A stretch of DNA of 64,000 nt from JALORV01 sp963775635 (GTDB lineage Bacteria > Pseudomonadota > Gammaproteobacteria > Burkholderiales > Burkholderiaceae_F). Below, one piece after another: positions 17,699 through 26,904 of this stretch (the first letter of the stretch is position 1; the number at the start of each line of letters is the position of its first letter). The stretch is from the NCBI GenBank assembly GCA_963775635.1, contig CAVZJO010000003.1, positions 1 to 64,000 of the forward strand. Reading direction: 5' to 3'. The translations under genes and the position numbers were made by a program. The notes under the pieces are model-generated. The model was not told where the DNA came from and ran no database searches. It was given only the letters and a program-made list of their open reading frames with translations.

Positions 17699-18925
17699 TC
17701 AGCGTAACTGGTCTTTCAACAACGCAAGGATGCGGTCACCGGCAGCCGAACGCTCCTGCTTGCCGTCGCTGCCGAACACCTGCACGAACGTGCCGGAGTC
17801 ACCGGCCGAAGTCAGCTGCACCCGATACTGCGGCGCCGGCACCGGCTTCTCCTTGCCGAAAACCTTGGTGAGAAAGCCCTGTTGCTCCTTCTGCTTGGCC
17901 TCGTAATCGGGGTCCAGGTAGCGGACAAAGTAGGTACCTTTGGCACGGTCACGGTCCTCGACCGTGAAGCCGCCGCGATCGAGCGCCAGCCCGATGCGTC
18001 GCCAGGCTCGGTCGAAGGGATCGTCGATATCCAGCCGCTCGCTGCGGCCATCGGCAGCCTTGACGATGAACGCCCTTTCGACCGGCGCGTTCGCCGCGGC
18101 AGTTCCCGCCGCGGCGCCCGCTGCACTGCCACTCACAACAGATGCTCCCGGCTGGCCCGCGGTTGCAGCTGCACTCACCGATTTTGCCGCCGTACTGTCG
18201 AAGCGCACCAGCAGGCGCTGCAGCATCTCGGCCTCCATTTCCGGGTCGGCCGCCTTGGGCTGCCAGGCGGTGCGGTCCTGTGCCGAGGAGGTGAAGACCT
18301 CGATCATCGCGCGATGGCTGATGAATATTTCCGACGTGTCCTTGGTCGTGCGCTCCAGCCGTGCGCGGTATTTGTCCTGTTCGCCGGTCTCATACACGGA
18401 ACCCAGGAGGCGGCCCAGCGTCTTGCGAATCAGGTCCTGCGGCAACTTCGCCTTGTTCTCGGCCCACACCGTTTCCATCACGCCGGTAGACGCGTCGGAC
18501 TTTTCGACCGCGAGTCCGACGCTCGGCCAGAACTCGAGCAGGATCGGCCATGCCTTTTCCGGCGGCATGTTGACCGCCAGCCACCGATGGGTGCCCTGAC
18601 GCTCGATCTTGGCGATCTCAGCGGTCGGAGCAACGGCGGCCGCGATCGGGCCGGCGACTGCGCCCCCGGGCGTGCCCGGACGCGCCGCAGCGGCACTCGA
18701 CGCGGTGACTGTCTGCGGCCGCTCGGGAACGGTGAAGCGTTCATCGCGCGGCAATTGCGACAGATCCGGCGGCACCTCGAGCGGCGTCGAGCGCGTCTTC
18801 GCCGCCTGATAGTCGACCTTGCCGGACAAGCCGCTGCCGGTCCAAGTGCAGCCGGCCACCATGGCAACCAGAACCGCGGACAGCGCCGACGTCGAAATGC
18901 GGCGCACAGACGAAGCAAACATCAT
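17699..18925 (-). CDS. bamC: Outer membrane assembly lipoprotein BamC (NlpB/DapX)
   Basis: Lipoprotein of the BAM complex that inserts beta-barrel proteins in the outer membrane. The N-terminus is a lipoprotein signal (MMFASSVRRISTSALSAVL ... VAGC). The mature protein continues with the BamC unstructured segment (YQAAKTRSTPLEVPPDLSQL) and two helix-grip domains, separated by an Ala-rich linker. The first of two adjacent ATGs (18925) is preceded by GCAGGAG at a good distance. The 408 residues are about 60 more than E. coli BamC, mainly from the linker. The dapA-bamC order is conserved from E. coli. Confidence 0.93.
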   Translation of the reverse strand: MMFASSVRRISTSALSAVLVAMVAGCTWTGSGLSGKVDYQAAKTRSTPLEVPPDLSQLPRDERFTVPERPQTVTASSAAAARPGTPGGAVAGPIAAAVAPTAEIAKIERQGTHRWLAVNMPPEKAWPILLEFWPSVGLAVEKSDASTGVMETVWAENKAKLPQDLIRKTLGRLLGSVYETGEQDKYRARLERTTKDTSEIFISHRAMIEVFTSSAQDRTAWQPKAADPEMEAEMLQRLLVRFDSTAAKSVSAAATAGQPGASVVSGSAAGAAAGTAAANAPVERAFIVKAADGRSERLDIDDPFDRAWRRIGLALDRGGFTVEDRDRAKGTYFVRYLDPDYEAKQKEQQGFLTKVFGKEKPVPAPQYRVQLTSAGDSGTFVQVFGSDGKQERSAAGDRILALLKDQLR

Positions 18926-18942
18926 TCGAACTCCTGCAGGCT

Positions 18943-19818
18943 CTACAGCAGGCCTGCTTCCTTCATGGCACCCACCACGGTCGACTCCGCCGAAGCGGAC
19001 AGCGGCACCAGTGGCAGGCGGATGCCGCCGGCAATGCGGCCCATTTTTGCCAGCGCCCACTTGACCGCGATCGGGTTCGGCTCGACGAACAGTTGGGTAT
19101 GCAATGCCAGCAGTTGGTTGTTGATCGTGCGCGCGCGCGACAGGTCGCCACCAAGCGCCGCTTTGCACATTTCACTCATCTGGCGCGGCGCGACATTGGC
19201 CGTCACCGAGATGACGCCATGGCCACCGAGCAGCATTAACGCGAGCGCGGTGTCGTCGTTTCCGCTGTAGAGCGCGAAGCGCGCCGGCAGGCGCTTCAGC
19301 AGGTCTGCAGCACGCGCTATGTCGCTGGTCGCGTCCTTCAGTCCGACGATGCCCGGTATCTCGGCCAGCCTCACCGTCGTGTCGTTCGCAAGATCGGCAA
19401 CGGTGCGGCTGGGTACGTTGTAAAGCACGATCGGGATATCGACCGACTCGGCAATCTTGCGAAAGTGGCGGTACAGCCCTTCCTGTGTCGGCTTGTTGTA
19501 GTACGGAACGACCTGAAGAGATGCAGTCGCTCCGACCGACTTGGCATAACGCGTCAACTCGATCGCCTCCGCAGTCGAGTTGCCGCCGGTACCGGCGATC
19601 ACCGGGATGCGACCCTTGACTGCATCCACCGCGACACGGATCAGCTCGCCATGCTCTTCCGGATCGACCGTCGGCGATTCGCCAGTTGTGCCGACCGCGA
19701 CGATCGCATTCGTGCCTTCGGCAACATGCCAGTCGATCAGGCGGCGATAGGCCTCGAAGTCGAGCGCGCCGTCTTCGCGCATCGGCGAAACGATGGCGAC
19801 GATGCTGCCCTTGATCAT
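18943..19818 (-). CDS. dapA: 4-hydroxy-tetrahydrodipicolinate synthase
   Basis: Condenses pyruvate with aspartate semialdehyde, the branch point to diaminopimelate and lysine. The 291-residue TIM barrel shows GTTGESPTV near residue 43, the YNVPSRT segment with catalytic tyrosine near residue 133, and the Schiff-base lysine in GLKDATSD near 161. Start at the ATG 19818 gives the standard MIKGSIVAIVSPM. bamC follows 17 nt downstream. Confidence 0.97.
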   Translation of the reverse strand: MIKGSIVAIVSPMREDGALDFEAYRRLIDWHVAEGTNAIVAVGTTGESPTVDPEEHGELIRVAVDAVKGRIPVIAGTGGNSTAEAIELTRYAKSVGATASLQVVPYYNKPTQEGLYRHFRKIAESVDIPIVLYNVPSRTVADLANDTTVRLAEIPGIVGLKDATSDIARAADLLKRLPARFALYSGNDDTALALMLLGGHGVISVTANVAPRQMSEMCKAALGGDLSRARTINNQLLALHTQLFVEPNPIAVKWALAKMGRIAGGIRLPLVPLSASAESTVVGAMKEAGLL

Positions 19819-19884
19819 GGTGTGATGGGTCTCCCTCGCGAAACCGCGGATTCTACCGTGCGAGCGCTCGCGACCGCGTGCCGC

Positions 19885-20494
19885 TCACAGCGCCAGAGTT
19901 TCGACCGCGGCGGGCTGCGAGGGTTCGAGCTTCAGCGCGGCCAGTCGTTGCACCATCGCCGGGGCCGGGCTAGCGACGAAGCCGTCCTCAAAGGCCAGCA
20001 CGCGCAGTTCGGCGAAGGCATCGAGCAGTTCACGCGGACGCAGCAGATAGTCCGGATTGCGCGGACGCCCGAATTGCTCGTTGCCGACCGCGAAGGTCTC
20101 GTAGACGAGCAGCCCGCCGGGCGCAAGCGCCGCGGCCAAGTGGGGCAACAGCGGCCGGTGCAGGTAATGGATGACGACCACCGCATCGAACGACTGTCCG
20201 TCGAATGGCCACGAATCGCGCTCGAGATCGGCAAGGCGGAATTCCACGGAACGCTTCATCGGCCAGCGACCGTCCGCAGGCCGAGTCGCTGTCGACGGCG
20301 ATGACATGGCAGCCGCGGCTCGCTAGATATCGTGAGTTGCGGCCATGACCGCACGCGACATCGAGCACACGGGTACCGGGCTGCAGCCGCGACGCGAAGC
20401 GCACGACCCAGGCCGACGGGTCGCGCGCCAGCGGATTCGACGTCAGACGTCCGCCGCCTTCGGTCGGGTCGGTCGCAGGTTCAGTCGTAAACAA
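19885..20494 (-). CDS. Class I SAM-dependent methyltransferase (frameshifted as read)
   Basis: The first half gives a SAM-binding motif I (RVLDVACGHGRNSRYLASRG) and the acidic loop AVDSDS. The second half, in another frame, gives SVEFRLADLERDSWPF, FDAVVVIHYLHRPLLPHL and LAPGGLLVYETF. One extra base near 20275-20288 separates them; the span of 610 nt is 203 codons plus one, which fits. Likely a TehB/UbiE-like methyltransferase; substrate unknown. Start is uncertain: a TTG at 20494, inside the end of trpS, is the best in-frame candidate. Confidence 0.8.
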
Positions 20495-21691
20495 GGCCCA
20501 TCGCGCCGCGCACCTCACGCATCGTCTCGCCAGCCGCCGCGCGCGCGCGTTCGCAGCCATCGTCGACAATCGCGCGCAGCAGGGCCGGGTCGTCGAGATA
20601 CGGCTGCGCGCGCTCGCGCCATACCTGCTGCTCGGCGAGCATCGCGTCGATCACCGGCTGCTTGCAGTCGAGACAGCCGATGCCGGCGGTGCGGCAGCCG
20701 TGCGCGGCCCAGGTGCGCGTTTCGTCCGTCGTGTAGATCTTGTGCAACTGCCAGACCGGGCAACGCTCCGGCTCGCCGGGGTCGGATCGCCGCACGCGCG
20801 CCGGATCGGTCACCATGCGCCGAACCTTCTCGGTCAGGACCTTCGGATCCTCGCGCATCGGGATGATGTTGCCGTAGCTCTTAGACATCTTCTGGCCATC
20901 GAGTCCCGGCACCTTCGGGGACTCGGTCAGGCGGACCGCCGGTTCGGCCAGGATGACACGGTGGGCACCCTCGAGGTAACCGAACGCACGCTCGCGGTCT
21001 TCCATCGACAGGCTGCCCGCCTGCGACAGCATCTCGCGGGCTTCAGCCAGGGCAGCGTCGTCACCCTGCTCCTGAAAGCGCGTTCGTAGCTCGAGGTAGC
21101 GCTTCGCGGACGTTGTTCCCGGTCTTCTTCACTGCCGCGAGCGCCTTTTGCTGCAAACCCCGGTTCGCGGCCGAACAGGTTGTTGAAGCGGCGCGCGATC
21201 TCGCGCGTGACTTCGATATGCGGCACCTGGTCCTCGCCGACCGGCACCATCGTTGCGCGGTAGATCAGGATGTCGGCGGCCTGCATCAGCGGATAGCCGA
21301 GGAAGCCGTAGGTCGACAGATCCCGGTCCTTGATCTTCTCGATCTGGTCCTTGTAGGTGGGGACGCGCTCGAGCCAGCCGAGCGGCGTCGACATCGTCAG
21401 CAGCAGGAACAGTTCCGCATGCTCGGGCACGCGCGACTGGATGAAGATCGTCGCCTTCTTTGGATCGAGGCCGGCCGCGAACCAGTCGATCAGCATGTCC
21501 CAGACGCTCGCCGCCATCACCTCGGGCGTTTCGTAGTGCGTGGTCAGCGCGTGCCAGTCCGCGACGAAGAAGAAGCAGGGAAACTCATCCTGCAGCTTGA
21601 TCCAGTTCTTCAGTGCGCCGTGATAGTGGCCGATGTGCAGCGCGCCGGTCGGGCGCATGCCGGAAAGGACACGGTCGGGAAACATCGACAT
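20481..21691 (-). CDS. trpS: Tryptophanyl-tRNA synthetase (two frameshifts as read)
   Basis: Class I synthetase charging tRNA-Trp. The N-terminal half has the HIGH-type motif in RPTGALHIGHYHGALKNW and FFFVADWHALTTHY. The C-terminal half has KMSKS in GLDGQKMSKSYGNIIPM and ends GAMGLVYD. Between them two extra single bases, one in the CAAAAGG stretch near 21145 and one near 21105, move the frame twice. The 1211-nt span is 403 codons plus 2, as expected. With both removed the middle reads through AVKKTGNNV and YLELRTRFQEQGDDAALAEA. An essential gene, so consensus errors are the likely cause. The TAG of the upstream protease gene abuts its ATG. Confidence 0.93.
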
Positions 21692-22339
21692 CTAGACGAA
21701 GAGGCGGACGATGCCGACGCCGAACTGGTAGAACGGCTGCAGAAAAAACCGATCGTGTTCGTTGCGAGCAGGAAGATCAGGATGAAGAAACCGTAGGGTT
21801 CCACGCGTGCCAGTGCGTGCGCCAGTCCGTGCGGCAGCAGGCCAACCAAGTATGCGACCACCATCGAGCGGTGGCAGCGGCAGCAGGTTAAGAGCCATCA
21901 GACCGATATTGACGAAGATTCCGGCTTTCGCCATCTCCACCAGGAACGGCTCTTCGATGCCTACGCCAAGCATGACTTTGAGCCAGAGGGCCCAGCCGAT
22001 CGCCATCAGCAGGTTCACTCCGGGCCCGGCCGCCGCGACCCAGATCATGTCGCGCTTCGGATGCCGCAGGTTGGCAAAGTTGACCGGCACCGGCTTGGCC
22101 CAGCCGAAAAGGAATCCTGCGCCGCCGGCGAATTTTGACAACAGCACGATCGCCAGCGGCACGAGGATCGTACCGACCGGGTCGATGTGCTTGATCGGAT
22201 TGAGCGTCACGCGCCCCAGCATGTAGGCGGTCGAGTCGCCGAACATGCGCGCAACATAACCATGCGCCGCTTCGTGCAGCGTGATGGCCAGCAACACCGG
22301 GATCGCGTAGACGGTGATCGTCTGGATGATGCCGTCCAT
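21692..22339 (-). CDS. Site-2 protease family protein (two compensating frameshifts)
   Basis: A membrane metalloprotease of the short M50/YwhC type, about 215 residues with several hydrophobic segments. The zinc motif HEAAH lies in AITLHEAAHGYVARMFG near residue 22, and the second motif in LNLLPLPPLDGGRI near residue 160. One extra base after DGGRI (near 21865) and one missing base in a T6 run (near 21738) shift about 42 residues out of frame. The correct frame there reads LVGLLPHGLAHALARVEPYG and FFILIFLLATN, a membrane helix. The C-terminal LQPFYQFGVGIVRLFV is back in frame. Confidence 0.87.
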   Translation of the reverse strand: MDGIIQTITVYAIPVLLAITLHEAAHGYVARMFGDSTAYMLGRVTLNPIKHIDPVGTILVPLAIVLLSKFAGGAGFLFGWAKPVPVNFANLRHPKRDMIWVAAAGPGVNLLMAIGWALWLKVMLGVGIEEPFLVEMAKAGIFVNIGLMALNLLPLPPLDGGRILGWPAAARTGARTGTRGTLRFLHPDLPARNEHDRFFLQPFYQFGVGIVRLFV

Positions 22340-22378
22340 GGGAACCAGTCTAGCAGCCGACGCGCGCGCGTCAGCCTA

Positions 22379-22644
22379 GGGCCTGTTCACGCTAAAGCCG
22401 GGAGTGCGAAGGCGAATGGCGGGATGCAGTGCGAGGCGCGGTGAGCGCCGTTGGCTGATGCCAATCAGCGAAGCGGCAACGACGCAATGCGCCCGCCATT
22501 CGCCTTCCCGCCGGGTTGGGCCGAAATGCGGCGTCTGCTTTGTCGGGCGGCTCGCGAAGGGAACTACCCTTCGCAGCGCCACCCTTCGCGCATCCATCCG
22601 CATTGCGGCCCGACGCATCTCCCGCATTTAGCGTGAACAGGCCC
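22379..22644. repeat. Palindromic MITE-like element, copy B
   Basis: About 90% identical to 9515-9781. The terminal inverted repeat GGGCCTGTTCACGCTAAA is perfect over 18 bp at both ends, flanked on both sides by TA. Internal arms: GAAGGCGAATGGCGGG (22408-22423) pairs with 22492-22507, and GTTGGGCCGAAATGCGG pairs with CCGCATTGCGGCCCGAC through one mismatch and one G-T pair. Hairpins at 22451-22464 (TTGGC-TGAT-GCCAA) and 22554-22574 (GCGAAGGG-AACTA-CCCTTCGC) keep pairing although bases differ from copy A. The right end lies in the TAG stop of yciO. Confidence 0.87.
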
Positions 22645-23267
22645 TAAAGGCCCAGCGCGGCGGGGTCGCCCTTGCCGGCGCGCACGACGATAGCCCGCGC
22701 GCCCGTAAGGTCGACCACAGTCGTTGGCTCGACACCGCACGGCCCGGCGTCAAGCACGAAGTCGATCGCGTAGTCGAGCCTCGCACGAATGTCGTCGACG
22801 TCGTTCAGCGGCAGCTCATCGCCGGGCAGCTGCAGCGTCGTGCTGATCAACGGCTGCCCCAGGACATCGAGCAGGCCGAGTGCGGCCGGATGGTCTGGAA
22901 TGCGCAGTCCGATCGTGCGGCGCGACGGGTGCGAGAGCCTGCGCGGAACCTCACGCGTCGCGTCGAGGATCAGCGTGTACGGCCCGGGCGTGACGTCGCG
23001 CAGCAGCCGATAGGTGGCGTTGTCGACCTTCGCATACAACGCCAGGTCCGACAGGTCGCGGCACATCAGCGTCATCAGGTGTCGATCATCCATGCGCCGG
23101 ATCGCGCGGATGCGGTCGACCGCGGCCTTGTCGTCGAGATGGCAGGTCAGTGCGTAGCACGAGTCGGTCGGGATCGCGCCGACGCCACCATGATCGAGAA
23201 TCTGCGCGGCTTGCCGCAGCAGGCGCACCTGCGGATTGACCGGATGCACGGCGAACAGTTGAGCCAT
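22644..23267 (-). CDS. yciO: Sua5/YciO/YrdC family protein (YciO type)
   Basis: A 207-residue L-threonylcarbamoyladenylate synthase-like protein. It has the YrdC pattern GGVGAIPTDSCYAL, FRDLSDL-like segment LMCRDLSDLALYAKVDN and TPGPYTLILDATREVPRR. It resembles YciO more than TsaC, so an essential t6A role is not certain. It sits between rnm (upstream) and the site-2 protease gene, a conserved order. The stop TAG is made by the edge of the palindromic element. Confidence 0.9.
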   Translation of the reverse strand: MAQLFAVHPVNPQVRLLRQAAQILDHGGVGAIPTDSCYALTCHLDDKAAVDRIRAIRRMDDRHLMTLMCRDLSDLALYAKVDNATYRLLRDVTPGPYTLILDATREVPRRLSHPSRRTIGLRIPDHPAALGLLDVLGQPLISTTLQLPGDELPLNDVDDIRARLDYAIDFVLDAGPCGVEPTTVVDLTGARAIVVRAGKGDPAALGL

Positions 23268-23353
23268 GGTTCAGGAGAGCGCGTCGAGCCGCACGCCGAC
23301 CGGACGGCGGAGGCGACGGGCTTGCGCGGTGGTGGGCTGTGTCGAGCCGACGA

Positions 23354-24220
23354 TCAGCCTCGCGTGAAGCGATGCCAGACCGGAATCAGACCCGCGGGCA
23401 GCATCGGCACGACCCCGAGTTCGACGTTCTCGGCTTCGCCCGGGCCATGAAAGTCGCTGCCGCGCGAGGCCTCGAGATTCATCTCCGTCGCCATGCGCGC
23501 GAACTGCCTGATCTGCTCGTCGGTGTGATTGCTGGTCACCACTTCGAGTGCCACGCCGCCGCCGTCCTTGAACTGCGAGATGAGTTCGCGCAGCTTGAGC
23601 TCACCGACACGATAACGGCCGGGGTGTGCCAGCACTGCGACGCCGCCGGCGGCAGAGATCCACTGCACCGCCTCGTCCAGGCGAGCCCACTCGTGCGGGA
23701 CGTAGCCCGGTTTGCCCGCCACCAGATACTTCTTGAACACTTCACGCAGGTCGCGGCAGACCCCGCTTTCCACCAGATGGCGTGCAAAGTGGGTGCGCGA
23801 TATCAGATCGGGATTGCGCACGAAGCGCAATGCGCCTTCGTAGCAATCGTCGATACCTGCTGCCGCCAACCCGGCGGCCATTTGTTGTGCTCGCTCGGCG
23901 CGGCCGCTGCGCACAGCGGCCAGCGCAGCCTTCAGTTGCGCATTGTCGGGATCGATTCCGAGCCCCACCACGTGCACCGTGGTGGAACTCCACGTGACCG
24001 AAATCTCAACTCCGTTCACGAACGCCATGCCCACATCGTCGGCAGCGCGGGCCGCTTCGGCCAACCCGGACACTTCGTCGTGATCGGTCAGCGCGAAGAG
24101 CTCGACGCCACGCTCCTTCGCGCGCTCGACCACCTCGCGCGGCGTCAACACGCCGTCGGAAACGGTCGAGTGCGAGTGCAGGTCGGCGGCGATCGAACTC
24201 GCCGGATGAGAAGGCGCCAT
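23354..24220 (-). CDS. rnm: PHP-domain 5'-3' exoribonuclease (RNase AM, YciV/TrpH type)
   Basis: A 288-residue PHP phosphoesterase; E. coli RNase AM trims the 5' ends of rRNAs and small RNAs and acts on 3',5'-bisphosphonucleotides. Metal motifs are DLHSHSTVSDG near residue 14, ALTDHDEVSG, VLAHPGRY and SDFHGPGE near the end. Length and motif order match YciV. Located next to yciO as in E. coli. Confidence 0.9.
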   Translation of the reverse strand: MAPSHPASSIAADLHSHSTVSDGVLTPREVVERAKERGVELFALTDHDEVSGLAEAARAADDVGMAFVNGVEISVTWSSTTVHVVGLGIDPDNAQLKAALAAVRSGRAERAQQMAAGLAAAGIDDCYEGALRFVRNPDLISRTHFARHLVESGVCRDLREVFKKYLVAGKPGYVPHEWARLDEAVQWISAAGGVAVLAHPGRYRVGELKLRELISQFKDGGGVALEVVTSNHTDEQIRQFARMATEMNLEASRGSDFHGPGEAENVELGVVPMLPAGLIPVWHRFTRG

Positions 24221-24235
24221 GCCTGATTCTAGCGG

Positions 24236-25174
24236 TCACGGGCCGGGCAATCGTTTTGAAATGAAGTCCTTAATGGCGTTCGCCACGCGATCTGGCTGAT
24301 CGTGGTGGACCATGTGGCCGGCATCGGCAATGACGACGCTCTCGACATTCGGGATCGCCGCGCGGCGACGCTCGATTTCGTGCAGCGCCGCCGCAGGCGA
24401 TTCCGCGACGAAGCGCAGCACGTTCGTCGCATCGGCCTGCACCCACAGGACCGGGCAGGTGATGCGCTCCCAGCAGGCCAGCACTTCATCGAGCCGGTAC
24501 AGCATGGGATTGACGATCTTGTGCGCCGGGTCGCCTGCGATGGCCCAGCGTCCGGTCGCCTGCCGTTCGCTCCAGTAGGGCGCGAGAAAGCGCGCACGCT
24601 CGGGCGTCAGTCGCGCGTTGTTGCGCAGCAGGCGCTGCTCCACTTCGGCGAGCGACGCGTAGTCGCGCATCGAGGCCCCTTCTCGCAGTTCGTCGAGCCA
24701 TTGCGCGTAGCGCTGCGGCGCCTGGGTCGCATGCGTATGCCGCAGGCCGAACCCTTCGAGGTTGACCACGGCCGCAACGCGCGCGGGCCGGATGCCGGCA
24801 TACAGCAGCGCGACGTTGCCGCCCATGCTGTGGCCGACCAGCACGATGCGCGGGCTCTTCACGACATCCAGGATGCGATCGAGGTCGGCCAGATAATCGG
24901 GGAACCAGTAGCAGTCGGCGGGCGCCCGCTCGGTCATGCCATAGCCACGCCAGTCGGGGGCAATCACACACCAGCTCGCATCGAGCGCATCGGCGACGAA
25001 CTGGAAAGACGCAGAAACATCCATCCAGCCGTGCAGCATCACGATCGCGACGTCCGCCGCGTCGGCGGCAGGGCCCCAGCAGCGCAGGTGATACCGCAAG
25101 CCGCGCACGTCGAGGAAGCGGGACTCGGACGGCCGGCGCGCGGCGCTCGAGCGGTCCTCAACAGGCATTCGCAT
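24236..25174 (-). CDS. Alpha/beta hydrolase
   Basis: A 312-residue hydrolase with oxyanion segment MLHGWMDVSASFQF, nucleophile elbow GHSMGG (serine near residue 125), and the catalytic histidine in ADAGHMVHHDQP near the C-terminus. The lid region contains the unusual YWSERQATGRW. Substrate unknown; similar proteins are annotated as haloalkane dehalogenase-like or epoxide hydrolase-like without proof. It is divergent from the acyl-CoA synthetase gene and 15 nt upstream of rnm, which lies downstream on the same strand. Confidence 0.85.
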   Translation of the reverse strand: MRMPVEDRSSAARRPSESRFLDVRGLRYHLRCWGPAADAADVAIVMLHGWMDVSASFQFVADALDASWCVIAPDWRGYGMTERAPADCYWFPDYLADLDRILDVVKSPRIVLVGHSMGGNVALLYAGIRPARVAAVVNLEGFGLRHTHATQAPQRYAQWLDELREGASMRDYASLAEVEQRLLRNNARLTPERARFLAPYWSERQATGRWAIAGDPAHKIVNPMLYRLDEVLACWERITCPVLWVQADATNVLRFVAESPAAALHEIERRRAAIPNVESVVIADAGHMVHHDQPDRVANAIKDFISKRLPGP

Positions 25175-25230
25175 TTGCGCACTCCATCTGGTTCGGCGAT
25201 TATAGGAATCGGCCGCTGACGAGGATGCTC

Positions 25231-26889
25231 ATGCGCGACCAGTATCGCGCGCTGTACAACACATTCCGCTGGAACGTTCCGGACGATTTCAACATCGCCA
25301 CGGTGTGCAGCCGGCGTTGGGCACAGGAGTCGTCGCGCATCGCGCTGCACTGCGAGGATGAGCAGGGTCGCCGCGCGTCGTACACCTACACCGCGCTACA
25401 GCGCGATGCCAACCGCTTGTCGAATGCGCTGCGCTCGCTCGGAGTCGAGCGCGGCGACCGCGTGGCTATCGTCCTTCCGCAACGGCCCGAGACGGCCGTC
25501 TCCCACATCGCCATCTACCAATTAGGCGCGGTCGCAATGCCGCTGTCGCTGCTGTTCGGCCCAGAGGCGCTCGCGTATCGACTGCAGCACAGCGCCGCCG
25601 CGGCGGCGATCGTCGATGCCTCGGCGCTGCCTGTGATCGAATCAATCCGCGCGGACTGCCCCGATCTCGCGCAGGTGATCGTTGTCGGTGGCTCCTCATC
25701 CGGCGAATACGACTGGAGCAAGGTGCTGGCCGCGGCGGCCGACCGTTTCGAACCGGTCGCGACGCGTGCCGGGGATCCGGCGGTGCTGATCTACACCAGC
25801 GGCACCACCGGACCGCCGAAGGGTGCGTTGATGCCGCATTCGGCATTGCTCGGCAACCTGCCGGGGTTCGTCGCCTCGCAGAACTGGTTTCCGCAGGCCG
25901 GCGACGTGTTCTGGTCTCCGGCCGACTGGGCGTGGACCGGCGGACTGATGGATGCGCTGCTGCCGACACTGTATTTCGGCTTCCCGATCGTCGGCACCAT
26001 CGGACGGTTCGCACCCGAACGCGCATTCGAACTGATGCAGCGCTACGGCGTCACCAACACCTTCCTGTTTCCGACCGCTCTGAAGATGATGATGAAGTCG
26101 ACAGACGCGCCGCGCGAGCGGTACGCGCTGCGGCTGAGGTCGATCATGAGCGCGGGCGAAGCGGTCGGCGTCACGGTGTTCGACTGGAGTCGCGACGCGC
26201 TGGGCGTGACGATCAACGAGATGTTCGGCCAGACCGAGATGAACTACATCGTCGGCAACTCGCACGAGAAATGGCTGGCGCGGCCCGGCAGCATGGGGCG
26301 CCCGTACCCGGGCCATCGCGTCGGGGTCGTCGACGATGCCGGTAACGAGTTGCCGCCCGGCGAAAGCGGTGAAGTGGCGGTACACCGGCGCGATGTCCAC
26401 GGCCATCCCGACCCGGTGTTCTTTCTCGAGTACTGGCGCAATCCCAGCGCGACCGCGGCCAAGTTCACCGGCGACTGGTGTTGCACTGGCGACCTGGCGA
26501 AGTCCGATGCCGACGGTTACCTGTGGTACGCAGGGCGCTCGGACGACATGTTCAAGGCAGCGGGCTATCGAATCGGCCCGAGCGAGATCGAGAACTGCCT
26601 GATCAAGCACCCGGCCGTGGCGAATGTGGCGGTCGTTCCGAAGCCTGACGCGGAGCGCGGTGCGGTCGTGAAGGCGTTCGTCGTACTGGCCGCCGGACAT
26701 CAGGCGAGCGATAGGCTGGTGTCGGAGTTGCAGCAGCAGGTGCGCGGCAAGCTCGCGCCGTACGAGTACCCCAAGGACATCGAGTTCATCGATGAGCTGC
26801 CGATGACGACTACCGGCAAGGTGCAGCGGCGCGTGCTGCGCGAACTCGAGGCCAGTCGAGCAGAGAGCTCCGCGCGCAAATCGGAGTGA
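25231..26889 (+). CDS. Medium-chain acyl-CoA synthetase-like AMP-forming ligase
   Basis: Activates a carboxylic acid as acyl-adenylate and transfers it to CoA. The 552-residue protein has the AMP-binding signature LIYTSGTTGPPKGALMP, the A5-like motif NEMFGQTEMNYIVGN, the hinge YAGRSDDMFKAAGYRIGPSE and the C-terminal catalytic lysine in TTTGKVQRRVLRE. The sequence NTFRWNVPDDFNIA at the N-terminus is typical of the ACSM/acetyl-CoA synthetase-like family in proteobacteria. The ATG at 25231 has GAGG at proper spacing, better than the ATG at 25225. Chain length of the substrate is inferred. Confidence 0.88.
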   Translation: MRDQYRALYNTFRWNVPDDFNIATVCSRRWAQESSRIALHCEDEQGRRASYTYTALQRDANRLSNALRSLGVERGDRVAIVLPQRPETAVSHIAIYQLGAVAMPLSLLFGPEALAYRLQHSAAAAAIVDASALPVIESIRADCPDLAQVIVVGGSSSGEYDWSKVLAAAADRFEPVATRAGDPAVLIYTSGTTGPPKGALMPHSALLGNLPGFVASQNWFPQAGDVFWSPADWAWTGGLMDALLPTLYFGFPIVGTIGRFAPERAFELMQRYGVTNTFLFPTALKMMMKSTDAPRERYALRLRSIMSAGEAVGVTVFDWSRDALGVTINEMFGQTEMNYIVGNSHEKWLARPGSMGRPYPGHRVGVVDDAGNELPPGESGEVAVHRRDVHGHPDPVFFLEYWRNPSATAAKFTGDWCCTGDLAKSDADGYLWYAGRSDDMFKAAGYRIGPSEIENCLIKHPAVANVAVVPKPDAERGAVVKAFVVLAAGHQASDRLVSELQQQVRGKLAPYEYPKDIEFIDELPMTTTGKVQRRVLRELEASRAESSARKSE

Positions 26890-26904
26890 CTCGCCGGCGG
26901 GGTG

